Of a stretch of 64,000 nucleotides of DNA, positions 33,608-44,971 are shown in pieces (the first letter of the stretch is position 1; each line of letters starts with the position of its first letter). The stretch comes from Bacillus pumilus (GTDB lineage: Bacteria > Bacillota > Bacilli > Bacillales > Bacillaceae). The notes under the pieces are model-generated. The model was not told the DNA's origin, did not search any database, and saw nothing but the letters and a program-made list of their open reading frames with translations. The stretch spans positions 124,001 to 188,000 of the forward strand of contig NZ_CP047089.1 of the NCBI RefSeq assembly GCF_009937765.1. Reading direction: 5' to 3'. A program made the position numbers and the translations under genes.

Positions 33608-35180
33608 TCTCACTGTCCGTTTTTATGAACAGCCTCAGCCCGTTTTGCATCAAGTTTCTCTGTCCATTCAAAAAGGAGAAAAGGTGCTTATTTTAGGACC
33701 AAGCGGAAGCGGTAAATCAACGCTCATCTCGGTTCTGGCTGGCATCATTCCAGAACATTTAGAAGCGGATATGCAGGGCGAAGTGATATTGCAAAGACAT
33801 ACAGGCGTCATGTTTCAGGACCCTGATTCCCAGTTTTGTATGCATCGTGTCAATGAAGAAATTGCCTTTAGCTTAGAGAACCGCTCCGTCCCTCGCGACG
33901 AGATGGATGATATCATTCAACAGCTCATGCAAAAAGTCCAACTCGAAGTCGATCCGAATACAGACATTCACACATTATCTGGCGGTATGAAGCAGCGATT
34001 GGCGCTTGCTTGTTTACTCGCGTTAGAGCCAGATGTGCTGTTCTTTGATGAACCGACCGCACAGCTTGATCCAGCAGGCAGAATGGAGATCTTTCAGCTT
34101 CTACAGCAGCTTGCAGCTGATCAGCGACAAACCATGATTTTTGTAGAGCATGTGCTAGATGGTGTCATCGAATGGATGGACCGGGTGATTTTATTAGACG
34201 ATCAAGGCAGCATCTTAGCAGATGGATCTCCAAAAGATGTGCTCGCGACATATGAAAAAGAAATGAAAGAGGCAGGAATTTGGCGGCCAAAATTATTTCC
34301 CGAGAAATGGTCCACGATCCTCCAAGATCCATTTCATCCAATGAGTCATACGCTTATGCAAACCTTTGAAGCAAGAAAAGAGCAGCATAAACAAGTGCCG
34401 GCGACTGAGCGGGAGACCATCATGCGTTCAGAAGATCTTCAATTAAGCTACGGGAAAAAAAGAATTATGAGTGATCTCCAGCTTGATATTAAAACAGGGG
34501 ATTGGGTGGCGATCATTGGGAAAAATGGAAGTGGGAAAAGCACATGTCTTAAACATTTGGTTCGTTTAGAGTCAACGAAAAAAGGCCACATTTTCTTAAA
34601 AGACACACTCCTTAAAAAGTGGTCAGATCGAGAACTATATGAAAAAGCAGGCTTTGTGTTTCAAAATCCGGAGCTTCAATTCATACAAGATACAGTGTTC
34701 GATGAAATTGCATTTGGTGGAAGGCAGCGGAATTGGCCAGAGAACGTTGTACAAGAAAAAACCATTCAGCTATTGAAAGAGTTCGGTTTAGAAAAGCATG
34801 CAAAAGCTCATCCTTTCACTTTAAGCTTAGGTCAAAAAAGAAGATTGAGTGTGGCTACAATGCTCCTTTTTGATCAGGATGTCCTATTGTTAGACGAACC
34901 GACTTTCGGACAGGATGAAAGAACAGCGAAGGAATTAATCAGGCGCTTAAAAGAACGTCAACGCCAAGGCACCACTATTTTAATGGTCACACATGATATG
35001 GACCTTGTCGATGAGTGTGCCAATCAAGTGCTTCTTTTTCATCAAGGAAAGCATGTGTATGATGGTACGCCTTATGATCTGTTTTCAAATCAGGAACTTG
35101 TCGATGCTTATCAGCTGAGAGCCCCGTTGCATTATCAATATATGACTGAAAGAAAGGACGTGCTGACGATTGCAAAGTAA
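33582..35180 (+). CDS. ykoD: ECF transporter ATPase with two ABC domains
   Basis: 532 residues from ATG 33582 (AAAGGTG upstream); it overlaps the end of ykoE by 26 bp. Two full ABC cassettes are fused. The first has Walker A GPSGSGKST (about residue 40), signature LSGGMKQR and Walker B VLFFDEP. The second has GKNGSGKST (about 320), LSLGQKRR and VLLLDEP. It powers YkoE/YkoC. The signature in the second domain is LSLGQ, a common change in this family. It overlaps ykoC by 11 bp. Confidence 0.92.
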   Translation: MNSFLACNNLTVRFYEQPQPVLHQVSLSIQKGEKVLILGPSGSGKSTLISVLAGIIPEHLEADMQGEVILQRHTGVMFQDPDSQFCMHRVNEEIAFSLENRSVPRDEMDDIIQQLMQKVQLEVDPNTDIHTLSGGMKQRLALACLLALEPDVLFFDEPTAQLDPAGRMEIFQLLQQLAADQRQTMIFVEHVLDGVIEWMDRVILLDDQGSILADGSPKDVLATYEKEMKEAGIWRPKLFPEKWSTILQDPFHPMSHTLMQTFEARKEQHKQVPATERETIMRSEDLQLSYGKKRIMSDLQLDIKTGDWVAIIGKNGSGKSTCLKHLVRLESTKKGHIFLKDTLLKKWSDRELYEKAGFVFQNPELQFIQDTVFDEIAFGGRQRNWPENVVQEKTIQLLKEFGLEKHAKAHPFTLSLGQKRRLSVATMLLFDQDVLLLDEPTFGQDERTAKELIRRLKERQRQGTTILMVTHDMDLVDECANQVLLFHQGKHVYDGTPYDLFSNQELVDAYQLRAPLHYQYMTERKDVLTIAK

Positions 35181-35904
35181 TCATTCCTTTCTTTCCACTG
35201 TGAATCCGACTATCAAATTACTCGCCCATCTGCTTGCGATGTGTTGTCTCATGGCGATATCTGATCCTAAAACAACCTTCATCATCTGGCTGTTTGCACT
35301 TGGTATTGGACTTGTCTTAGGCGGATGGAATTTGAAGTATCTTTTCACAAGACTTGTCCCTTATCTGCTCTTTTTCATTCTCGTGTTTTGGATGATGGCG
35401 GCCTTTGGCAAGGGGGATCATACTGTTTGGAAATGGGCATGGTTTCATATGACAGAGGAGAGTTTAAGAAATGGACTCACCATCGCTCTCAGAATGCTTG
35501 GCTTTGTGACATTTGGTCTTTTGTTTACGTCCACAACAGATTTGACAGCATTTATGATGAGCCTCATTCATCAATGCAAAATGTCGCCAAAATGGGCGTA
35601 TGGGATGCTTGCAGGCTTCCGGTTTATTCCGTTATTTCAAAGTGAATTAAAGCAAATGAAGGCAGCACATAAAATTAGAGGCTATAAGCAAAAAAACAGT
35701 TGGAAAGCCTTTATACGTTATGCTCTTCCTCTTTTTACACAGGGCGTACGAAAATCAGAACGTTTGGCCATTGCGATGGAAGCAAGAGGCTTCACGGGTG
35801 AGAGGGACCGGACGTATTATCATGTCATCAGCACTTCATGGATCGACTATATGTATCTTTTGCTCATCGTTATCAGTGTCTTGACATGCATGTCCTTTTT
35901 TTAA
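35170..35904 (+). CDS. ykoC: ECF transporter transmembrane component T
   Basis: 244 residues, TTG start 35170 behind AAAGGACG. EcfT family: N-terminal membrane helices, then the coupling helices with A-R-G motifs, here in MEARGFTGER (about residue 210) and AHKIRGYK (about 165). These contact the two ABC domains of YkoD. End of the TPP-controlled operon; a terminator follows at once. B. subtilis has ykoF at the front of this operon; it is absent here and tenA holds its place. Confidence 0.9.
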   Translation: MQSNHSFLSTVNPTIKLLAHLLAMCCLMAISDPKTTFIIWLFALGIGLVLGGWNLKYLFTRLVPYLLFFILVFWMMAAFGKGDHTVWKWAWFHMTEESLRNGLTIALRMLGFVTFGLLFTSTTDLTAFMMSLIHQCKMSPKWAYGMLAGFRFIPLFQSELKQMKAAHKIRGYKQKNSWKAFIRYALPLFTQGVRKSERLAIAMEARGFTGERDRTYYHVISTSWIDYMYLLLIVISVLTCMSFF

Positions 35905-35943
35905 AAACCTCCCCACATTCTCTTGATAGAATGTGGGTTTTTT
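35904..35943 (+). terminator. tenA-ykoEDC terminator
   Basis: CCCACATTCT, CTTGAT loop, AGAATGTGGG, six T. Confidence 0.85.
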
Positions 35944-35989
35944 ATATGCCTTAGGTCATTTGATTGATATTAGTACACATTACAGGCTG

Positions 35990-36016
35990 TAATAGATCTT
36001 ATAACGAACCGATAAA
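35990..36016 (+). promoter_or_regulatory. Candidate sigma-D promoter of the YfmS-like gene
   Basis: TAAT (35990-35993), about 15 bases, then ACCGATAAA (36008-36016), close to the sigma-D pattern TAAA-N15-GCCGATAT. It is less perfect than the promoter at 7545. Confidence 0.5.
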
Positions 36017-36055
36017 GAAGATGTACTGAGAAAAAGAGAGGATGAACGTGAGCGA

Positions 36056-36895
36056 ATGTCACAGAGAATTGATAACATAATAGACGCTTTACCAATCATT
36101 GGACTAGCTATGAGAGAGCAACTAACCTTTTCTATTTTAGGGAAAGAGAAGGTTCTTTATTATCAGCAACACGGGAACATTGACCTAGGGTTTAAAGCTG
36201 GAGATATCGTAGCTCCAGGGTTCGAAAACTTCTCTATGTTGAAAAATGGGAGAGAGCCATCGTTTATCCAAATTCCGAAAGAAGTATACGGGATTCCAAT
36301 GGATATTGTAGCCGTTCCAATTAAAGATGAAACGGGTCAAGTAGTCGCTGCTTTCTGCGTGGCCTATGACCAGACCAATCAACAACGATTAGATGACATC
36401 ATGACAGAGAGCAACCAAGCTTCCGAAAAACTCGTCGCAATGGTACAGCAAGTGGCTGCACATTCAGAGGAACTACAAGCGACAAGTGAACAAATTCTAC
36501 AAAACACGAAAACCACTGTAGAAAATTCCTCTAAAATCAATCAAGTGTCCAATCTTATCAAAGGTATTTCTGATCAAACGAACTTACTTGGACTCAACGC
36601 ATCAATTGAGGCTGCAAGAGTAGGTGAAGCAGGAGCAGGATTCGGAGTGGTTGCAACGGAAGTGAGAAAGCTGTCAACTCATGCGAAACAAGCGACGACT
36701 GATATTGAAACAGCGCTAAAAGATGTGCAGGGATCGATTAAAGGAATGGAAGAAGAAATAGCACAAATTGTCGCTTCTTCTGAGCATCAAGCAGAGCTTG
36801 TAGGCACATTTACAAAAATTATTGAAGGGCTCCATGAAACAAATGAAACGATGAAATCACTCGCAGAAGACTTAGTGAATTATCAAGTGAAATAA
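36056..36895 (+). CDS. yfmS: Soluble chemoreceptor, YfmS type
   Basis: 279 residues with no membrane span. The N-terminal ~115 residues are a small sensory domain ([26 protein letters not shown]... [23 protein letters not shown]). The C-terminal half is a short MCP signalling hairpin with the tip [25 protein letters not shown]. It should report a cytoplasmic signal to CheA. B. subtilis YfmS has the same size and build. AGAGAGGATG lies 14 bases before the ATG, rather far. A sigma-D-like promoter precedes it. Confidence 0.85.
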   Translation: MSQRIDNIIDALPIIGLAMREQLTFSILGKEKVLYYQQHGNIDLGFKAGDIVAPGFENFSMLKNGREPSFIQIPKEVYGIPMDIVAVPIKDETGQVVAAFCVAYDQTNQQRLDDIMTESNQASEKLVAMVQQVAAHSEELQATSEQILQNTKTTVENSSKINQVSNLIKGISDQTNLLGLNASIEAARVGEAGAGFGVVATEVRKLSTHAKQATTDIETALKDVQGSIKGMEEEIAQIVASSEHQAELVGTFTKIIEGLHETNETMKSLAEDLVNYQVK

Positions 36896-36909
36896 AAAAT
36901 AGATCGACC

Positions 36910-36939
36910 AAAACCTCCAAATCAATCGGAGGTTTTTTT
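36910..36939 (+). terminator. Terminator of the YfmS-like gene
   Basis: AAAACCTCC / GGAGGTTTTTTT stem-loop. Confidence 0.85.
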
Positions 36940-37067
36940 CATTTGAAGGTGAGAAAGTTGTTAGGATATTGACCGATTTATCGCTGACAGGTAGAGTACA
37001 CTTCTGTATGATAGAAAAACAGATACTAGTCTGGTCAGTAGACCTAATCATAAGGAGGAAGACCATC

Positions 37068-37883
37068 GTGACACAATCAGCGAAGCTGCAAGAAATCATA
37101 GCACCTTACCGTAAAATGTTAGATCAAACAGAACAGCCCATGATTCAACTACAGATGAAACAAGGAAAAACAGGACCTTACGATAGCAAAATTGCAGGTG
37201 ATCCTTACTTCCCTAAAAACGATGAATATCCAGTTGATGGTGAAGGTCACCCTATGAAGCTTTTGGCACAAATTAATTTTGGTCAGCTGCCGAAGCTGAA
37301 GGATTATCCAGAAACAGGACTTTTGCAAATTTTTATTTCTGTGCATGATGATCTTTATGGGATGAATATTGACCATAAAACAGAGCAAAAAGATTTTCGG
37401 ATCAAGTTTATTGAGGAACCTTTCTTGGCAGAAGAAGAGTTGTTGACTGATTTTTCTTTTGTGAAAATTCCTGATGATTTTTATTTTCCTGTGACGAAGG
37501 AAGGCGCCATTACAGGTGAACGGTCCAGTGAAACGATTAGTGTTGGAGATTTCCGCTTTGAGAAAATCACAGGTAAGCACAGCTGGGACCTATTTGAAGG
37601 TGTAGAAGGTATTGATGGAGATGAAGCGGATGCCTTGCTAGATGAATTTTATGAAACAGAGAGTGGCTTTGGTCACAAATTGGGCGGGTATCCAGGGTTT
37701 ACACAAGAAGATCCGCGTACCTATGTAGATCAAGAACATACCGTTCTGTTATTACAAATTGACTCAGATGATGAAGTAGATCTAATGTGGGGAGATTGCG
37801 GAATCGCCAACTTTTTCATCAAACCAGAAGACCTCAAACGAAAAAATTTCGAGAATGTCGTCTATAATTGGGATTGCTCCTGA
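37068..37883 (+). CDS. DUF1963 protein (YwqG family)
   Basis: 271 residues from GTG 37068, placed by AAGGAGGAAG; in-frame codons further up have no ribosome site. DUF1963 marks: GDPYFPKNDEYP, LLAQINFGQLPKL, DYPETGLLQIFIS and, at the C-terminus, LLQIDSDDEVDLMWGDCGIANFFI. This last stretch is the best-conserved part of the family. Cytoplasmic, function not established; in B. subtilis YwqG lies near type VII secretion genes, but not here. Confidence 0.87.
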   Translation: MTQSAKLQEIIAPYRKMLDQTEQPMIQLQMKQGKTGPYDSKIAGDPYFPKNDEYPVDGEGHPMKLLAQINFGQLPKLKDYPETGLLQIFISVHDDLYGMNIDHKTEQKDFRIKFIEEPFLAEEELLTDFSFVKIPDDFYFPVTKEGAITGERSSETISVGDFRFEKITGKHSWDLFEGVEGIDGDEADALLDEFYETESGFGHKLGGYPGFTQEDPRTYVDQEHTVLLLQIDSDDEVDLMWGDCGIANFFIKPEDLKRKNFENVVYNWDCS

Positions 37884-37903
37884 TTTTGTAAAAAACACTC
37901 TTT

Positions 37904-37927
37904 AAACACTCTTTATAGAGTGTTTTT
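37904..37927 (+). terminator. Terminator after the DUF1963 gene
   Basis: AAACACTCT-TTATA-GAGTGTTT with a TTTTG tail. Confidence 0.75.
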
Positions 37928-38118
37928 GTGTATGTTTTTAGACTTTTTTGCCCCTATTTCGTCATTTTTGAGAGGTAATTTGTCATTCTTTCTAGTTGAC
38001 CGTATCAAAAAAAAATGTAAAATCATCTTAAAGTCCTCTTTTTTGAAAATAATAATAACATGACATATTAGTCTACAAAGAGATGCTCGAAAAAGCGGAA
38101 TGTACTGGGGGGTATCAA

Positions 38119-38952
38119 TTGATCATTTCGAAAGTAATCAATAATAATGTGGTCAGTGCGTATGATGACGAGCAGCATGAGCTAGTCATTATGGGCAGAG
38201 GAATCGCTTTTCAAAAGAAAAGTGGAGATCCGATTGACGAAGAACGTATTGAAAAAGTATTTTCCATTCAAAATAAAGATATATCAGAAAAATTCAAAAC
38301 CCTGCTTTATGATATTCCAATCGAGTATATGCAAGTGTGTGAGGCGATTATTGATCATGCGAGAACAACCCTTAATAAAAATTTGAATGACAGTATCTAT
38401 GTGACACTGACAGATCATATCACCTTTGCTATTGAACGTCATCAAAAAGGTATGGACATCAAAAATGCTCTGCTCTGGGAAATTAAGCGGTTGTACAAAG
38501 ATGAGTTTATGTGTGGTGTAGAAGCGCTTCGGATTATTCAGGACAAGCTCAATATTCATCTTCCTGAGGATGAAGCCGGTTTTATTGCGATGCACATTGT
38601 CAATGCAGAACTCAATGAAGAAATGCCGAACGTGATTCAAATTACCAAACTCATTCAAGATATTTTAAATATCGTTAAGTATCACTTTCAAATTGATTTA
38701 GACGAGGAATCATTAAACTATTTCCGATTTGTCACGCATTTAAAGTTTTTTGGACAGCGTCTGTTTAACGAAACACAAATGGAAAATCAAAATGAATTTC
38801 TGTATGAAGTCGTAAAAGAGAAAAACACTGCAGCTTTCCAATGTGCTGAGAAAATTAACGATTATGTTCAAAAAGAATACAACCGAAGCCTCATAGAAGA
38901 TGAGATGCTGTATTTAACTTTGCATATCGACAGAGTGATAAAAAGAAAATAA
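38119..38952 (+). CDS. licT: Transcription antiterminator LicT (BglG/SacY family)
   Basis: 277 residues from TTG 38119 (GGGGGG six bases before), the same length as B. subtilis LicT; the upstream frame to 38083 is not translated. The N-terminal CAT domain (1-55, IISKVINNNVVSAYDDEQ, MGRGIAFQ) binds RNA. Two PTS regulation domains follow. The phosphorylatable His residues are at 100 (TDHITFA), about 159 (AMHIVNAEL), 207 (VTHLKFF) and 269 (TLHIDRV). It is held off by BglP-dependent phosphorylation without substrate and activated via HPr when glucose is low. Its targets, two RNA antiterminators, lie directly downstream. Confidence 0.93.
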   Translation: MIISKVINNNVVSAYDDEQHELVIMGRGIAFQKKSGDPIDEERIEKVFSIQNKDISEKFKTLLYDIPIEYMQVCEAIIDHARTTLNKNLNDSIYVTLTDHITFAIERHQKGMDIKNALLWEIKRLYKDEFMCGVEALRIIQDKLNIHLPEDEAGFIAMHIVNAELNEEMPNVIQITKLIQDILNIVKYHFQIDLDEESLNYFRFVTHLKFFGQRLFNETQMENQNEFLYEVVKEKNTAAFQCAEKINDYVQKEYNRSLIEDEMLYLTLHIDRVIKRK

Positions 38953-38960
38953 ATTTAAAA

Positions 38961-38974
38961 AGAAAGCGTTGACA
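38961..38974 (+). promoter_or_regulatory. cre site overlapping the bglP promoter -35
   Basis: AGAAAGCGTTGACA matches the cre consensus TGWAANCGNTNWCA at 13 of 14. Its last six bases are a perfect -35 TTGACA (38969-38974). The -10 lies within GATACTTATAT. CcpA bound here would block RNA polymerase. Confidence 0.75.
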
Positions 38975-39031
38975 TCATAAAATTAACATGATACTTATAT
39001 AACTATAAACAACATAACCCACAATCTTTTA

Positions 39032-39107
39032 GGATTGTTACTGGTCAAGCAGGCAAAACCTAAATCATTGTCCCTATCTTTGATAAGGCGTGATTTAGGT
39101 TTTTTTG
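39032..39107 (+). promoter_or_regulatory. RAT antiterminator / terminator module 1
   Basis: GGATTGTTACTGG...AGCAGGCAAAACC (39032-39060) is the ribonucleic antiterminator bound by LicT. It overlaps the left arm of a terminator, CCTAAATCA (39059-39067) / TGATTTAGG (39091-39099), plus seven T. The two structures exclude each other. Confidence 0.9.
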
Positions 39108-39152
39108 TATCCAAAGACTTATAAAAATTAAATAACGATCAATCGCTATGAA

Positions 39153-39243
39153 GGATTGTTACTGGTTAAGCAGGCAAAACCTAAATATCGATTAATGTCT
39201 GAATCGCTATTTTTCGGACATTAATGGATGTTTAGGTTTTTTC
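39153..39243 (+). promoter_or_regulatory. RAT antiterminator / terminator module 2
   Basis: A second full RAT (39153-39181) differs from the first only by TTAA in place of TCAA in its middle. It overlaps a second terminator, AAACCTAAA... / TTTAGGTTTTTTC (39177-39243), which has a long stem with ATTAATGTC / GACATTAAT inside. Confidence 0.9.
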
Positions 39244-39280
39244 TATATCATGATTTAATCAACGATTGGAGGGTAATACA

Positions 39281-42578
<3,298 letters not shown>

Positions 42579-42590
42579 GAATAAAGATCT

Positions 42591-42629
42591 AACAAAACCA
42601 CTCCTAGAATTGAGTGGTTTTGTTTTTTT
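42591..42629 (+). terminator. bglPH terminator
   Basis: AACAAAACCACT / AGTGGTTTTGTT 12-bp stem, T run. Confidence 0.9.
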
Positions 42630-42699
42630 AATTTATTTAAGCGAGTTAGCTCATCTGATAATTTATTAACAACCCTGATGAAGTATGATATTGTAGGTG

Positions 42700-42900
42700 A
42701 GTATAATGAATAATTTAGTAAATTTGGTTTATAAAGTAATGATGATATTATCAAGATACATATGATTCTACTGCGATATAACTTAATGTGAAAAATGATC
42801 AAACTAAATTAACAATGTGGCTTAGGTTATTGCACAACTAAAGGAAATTATGATTTTGAATTAGGTGTTTAAGGAAATCATACACTTAATTTATTAGAGG
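42700..42900 (+). pseudogene. Decayed small reading frame ahead of the ABC genes
   Basis: The 42.63-42.90 kb gap is AT-rich and has no intact gene, but protein-like fragments appear. From 42746 the frame reads YYQDTYDSTAI, stop, LNVKNDQTKLTMWLRLLHN, stop. After a shift it reads KGNYDFELGV, stop, GNHTLNLLEG. Such a pattern suggests a small secreted or bacteriocin-like precursor ruined by stops and shifts. I cannot name a family. The evidence is only the composition and the placement before an ABC exporter. Confidence 0.3.
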
Positions 42901-42903
42901 GGA

Positions 42904-43593
42904 TTGAGGTGGCAAGTGAACTTAGATAATAAGGGAGATATGTCGATTTTGAAGATCGACAACCTTGGCTTTCAGTATGGGAATACAACCATATTAAAGG
43001 ATTTGTCTTTACATATTCAAGGCTCTGGTCTTTATGCCCTTCATGGAGAAAGTGGTAGTGGAAAGACGACATTTATTAATATTATTGCATTGATTCAAAA
43101 ACCGAGTGCTGGGAAGATGGCGTTGTTCAATCAGCCCATTGATTTTACAAATCAAGAACAGATTGATAATTACCGTAAAAAAATTGCCTATTTCTTTCAG
43201 GATTTGAACTTGATTGGGTCTTTAACTGTCAGAGAAAATCTACACGTAATCTCATTAATTAATGAACAAGAAATCTCAAATGAAAGATTAGAAGAACAGG
43301 CTACGAAGCTCAAAATGAGCGAGAAACTTGATGTCACAGTGAGTAACCTCTCAGGGGGAGAAAGACAGCGAGCGGCTTTTTTGAAAATCATGCTGTTTGA
43401 GTATTCATTAATTCTATTAGATGAACCAACAAATAACCTTGATAAAGATAACATTTAGATGATGCTTGGTATGTTATCTGAGTTGAAGAAAACGAAGACC
43501 ATATTAGTCGTTACACACTCTGATACCGTTGTGCAACATGCTGATGTCGTCCTTCGTTTTGAAGATTTGAATAAAAAGGACCAATCCATATGA
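42904..43593 (+). pseudogene. ABC transporter ATPase broken by one in-frame amber codon
   Basis: The frame from 42904 encodes an ABC ATPase (about 228 codons; MSILKIDNLGFQYGN is the probable true N-terminus, ATG 42940). It has Walker A GESGSGKTT, Q-loop FFQDLNLI, signature LSGGERQR and Walker B LILLDEPTNN. At 43456-43458 a TAG stops it in ...LDKDNI-TAG-MMLGMLSEL. The frame then continues in the same phase through the H-loop VVTHSD to TGA 43591-43593, where the next gene's ATG overlaps it (ATGA). The rest is intact, so this is a recent single mutation. The truncated form lacks the H-loop His and is probably inactive. Confidence 0.8.
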
Positions 43594-44705
43594 AAACATT
43601 ATACGTCTTTGAGTATTTGAAAAAGAAACATCGATCGACCCTAAGGAAATTAGCTGTTTTGAATTTCGTTTTGCTGATGTTAATCTTTTTTTCTATATTT
43701 ACTATCCTGATTTCTGCTGATAATATTTATAAAAATGTATTGACTAACGAGCGCCTATCAATGGTTTTAATAAATGGATATTCAAAAAATGGTGAGTATC
43801 AGTACGATACAGATAAAATTAAGCGTTTGCCGAATGTCAAAAACATTGTCTACGAATATGATGTCTCGTTATCTATTGAAGCAGATGGTGAAACGGATAT
43901 ATTGTCAGCTTTATCATTCAATCCGACGACAAAAGAGGCTGTGAGTTTTGAGGGAGATCTGAAAGAAAATACAATCCTGCTTCCAGAAAGGTTTAAAGGG
44001 AAAAAAATAAAAGCTTATGATGGTGAAGTGGAACCATTAAAAGCGAATATTGAGTACTACAAAGGAGAAGGTAACTATTTTTTAAAAGACTATAGTTACT
44101 TATCGCCAGATCTTTATAAAAAATTGAGTAAACAAATTAAAATTGGTGAGAACTACGATGGGGTTAGAACACTCATTGTTAATTTGAATAAGACCGAGGA
44201 TATTTATAAGTTTGTGAACCAGTTTGATCGAATGTTTGATGAAGAAGATGTTTTTGTATACTATCAAGCACAAGGGCTAGAGAAACTAGTTGCTAATTCA
44301 AAATTGTCATTTTTGCTGCTTGTCGTATTTCAGATTATTTTATTTGTAGTGGTTGCTTTTATTTATCGAGGTCAGATGCATACACTGATTAGCATTTTGA
44401 ACCGAGATTTGTTGTCCTTGTATTTAAATGGGATGTCACCAAAGGATATGATCAAACAGTTCTACCGTAGTATAGATAAGATGAACTTAAAAGTGTATAT
44501 TGTTGCACTTCTATTCATTGCCGTTTTGGGTGCTTTCCTACTTGGACAGTTACCAGGAGAAATCATCTTATGGATTGGCGGTACAGCAGTTGGGCTTCTC
44601 CTTGTCTTGGTTCTACTGAACAAATGGTTTGTGCGACACATTATCACAAAGCGTATGAAGAAAGAACTGTCACAAGAAAATATCGTATCAAGATTACGTA
44701 ATTAA
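43590..44705 (+). CDS. ABC exporter-type permease (MacB/FtsX-like build)
   Basis: 371 residues; the start overlaps the ATPase stop by ATGA. One membrane helix at about 22-45, then a large extracytoplasmic domain (about 50-230), then three helices (about 235-260, 305-325 and 328-350) and a basic tail. This one-plus-three layout is that of FtsX/MacB-like permeases used to export peptides or to resist them. No clear partner domain. With the ATPase truncated the permease would be idle unless another ATPase serves. It ends 3 bases before the split terminator. Codons are AT-rich (TTA, ATA, AAA), unlike the neighbours, which suggests transfer. Confidence 0.65.
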   Translation: MKTLYVFEYLKKKHRSTLRKLAVLNFVLLMLIFFSIFTILISADNIYKNVLTNERLSMVLINGYSKNGEYQYDTDKIKRLPNVKNIVYEYDVSLSIEADGETDILSALSFNPTTKEAVSFEGDLKENTILLPERFKGKKIKAYDGEVEPLKANIEYYKGEGNYFLKDYSYLSPDLYKKLSKQIKIGENYDGVRTLIVNLNKTEDIYKFVNQFDRMFDEEDVFVYYQAQGLEKLVANSKLSFLLLVVFQIILFVVVAFIYRGQMHTLISILNRDLLSLYLNGMSPKDMIKQFYRSIDKMNLKVYIVALLFIAVLGAFLLGQLPGEIILWIGGTAVGLLLVLVLLNKWFVRHIITKRMKKELSQENIVSRLRN

Positions 44706-44706
44706 A

Positions 44707-44934
44707 AAAGAACTGCTTATTGGCAGTTCTTTCAGCGTGTAGACAAACCCTCGCATTCGTTGTCAGTCCTGCGCGCTGGTGCTCACGAATGTCAAATTCG
44801 CTCTGCGCCAGTGCTCGTCCTTCCTAGGGCTGCAAAGGTTTTCTATCACGCTGAAAAGAAGACAAAGGGCTAAAATAAAGTTCATTTTAGCCCTTTGTCA
44901 ACAATCTGAAAGAACTGCTTATTGGCAGTTCTTT
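44707..44934. repeat. Terminator-nested repeat element, copy 2
   Basis: As in copy 1, but in a different host hairpin: AGAACTGC / GCAGTTCT with loop TTATTG occurs at 44707-44732 and again at 44909-44934 (26-bp direct repeat, exact). Between them is the same 176-177-bp element (44733-44909). Only the right hairpin has the full T run. Again the neighbours are convergent (ABC permease on plus, methionine synthase-like on minus). The host sequences differ completely between the two copies, so the shared segment is defined exactly. Confidence 0.85.
44733..44909. mobile_element. 176-bp MITE-like or RNA-encoding element, copy 2
   Basis: About 96 % identical to 11861-12036 by eye. Differences cluster in loops: TTATA/TCAAA after ACGAATG, and AAAAA/AAAGT in the loop of the 16-bp hairpin, whose arms GACAAAGGGCTAAAAT and ATTTTAGCCCTTTGTC are unchanged. 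The preserved arms suggest that the fold matters. Confidence 0.6.
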
Positions 44935-44971
44935 TTTTATCCTAAGCTTAAAGAGTTTAGAACTAGATGTT

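Noticed and set aside
39032-39243. Tandem RAT modules as a CRISPR-like or simple direct repeat
   Set aside because: Only two units, each with the exact LicT antiterminator consensus and an overlapping terminator; function is explained.
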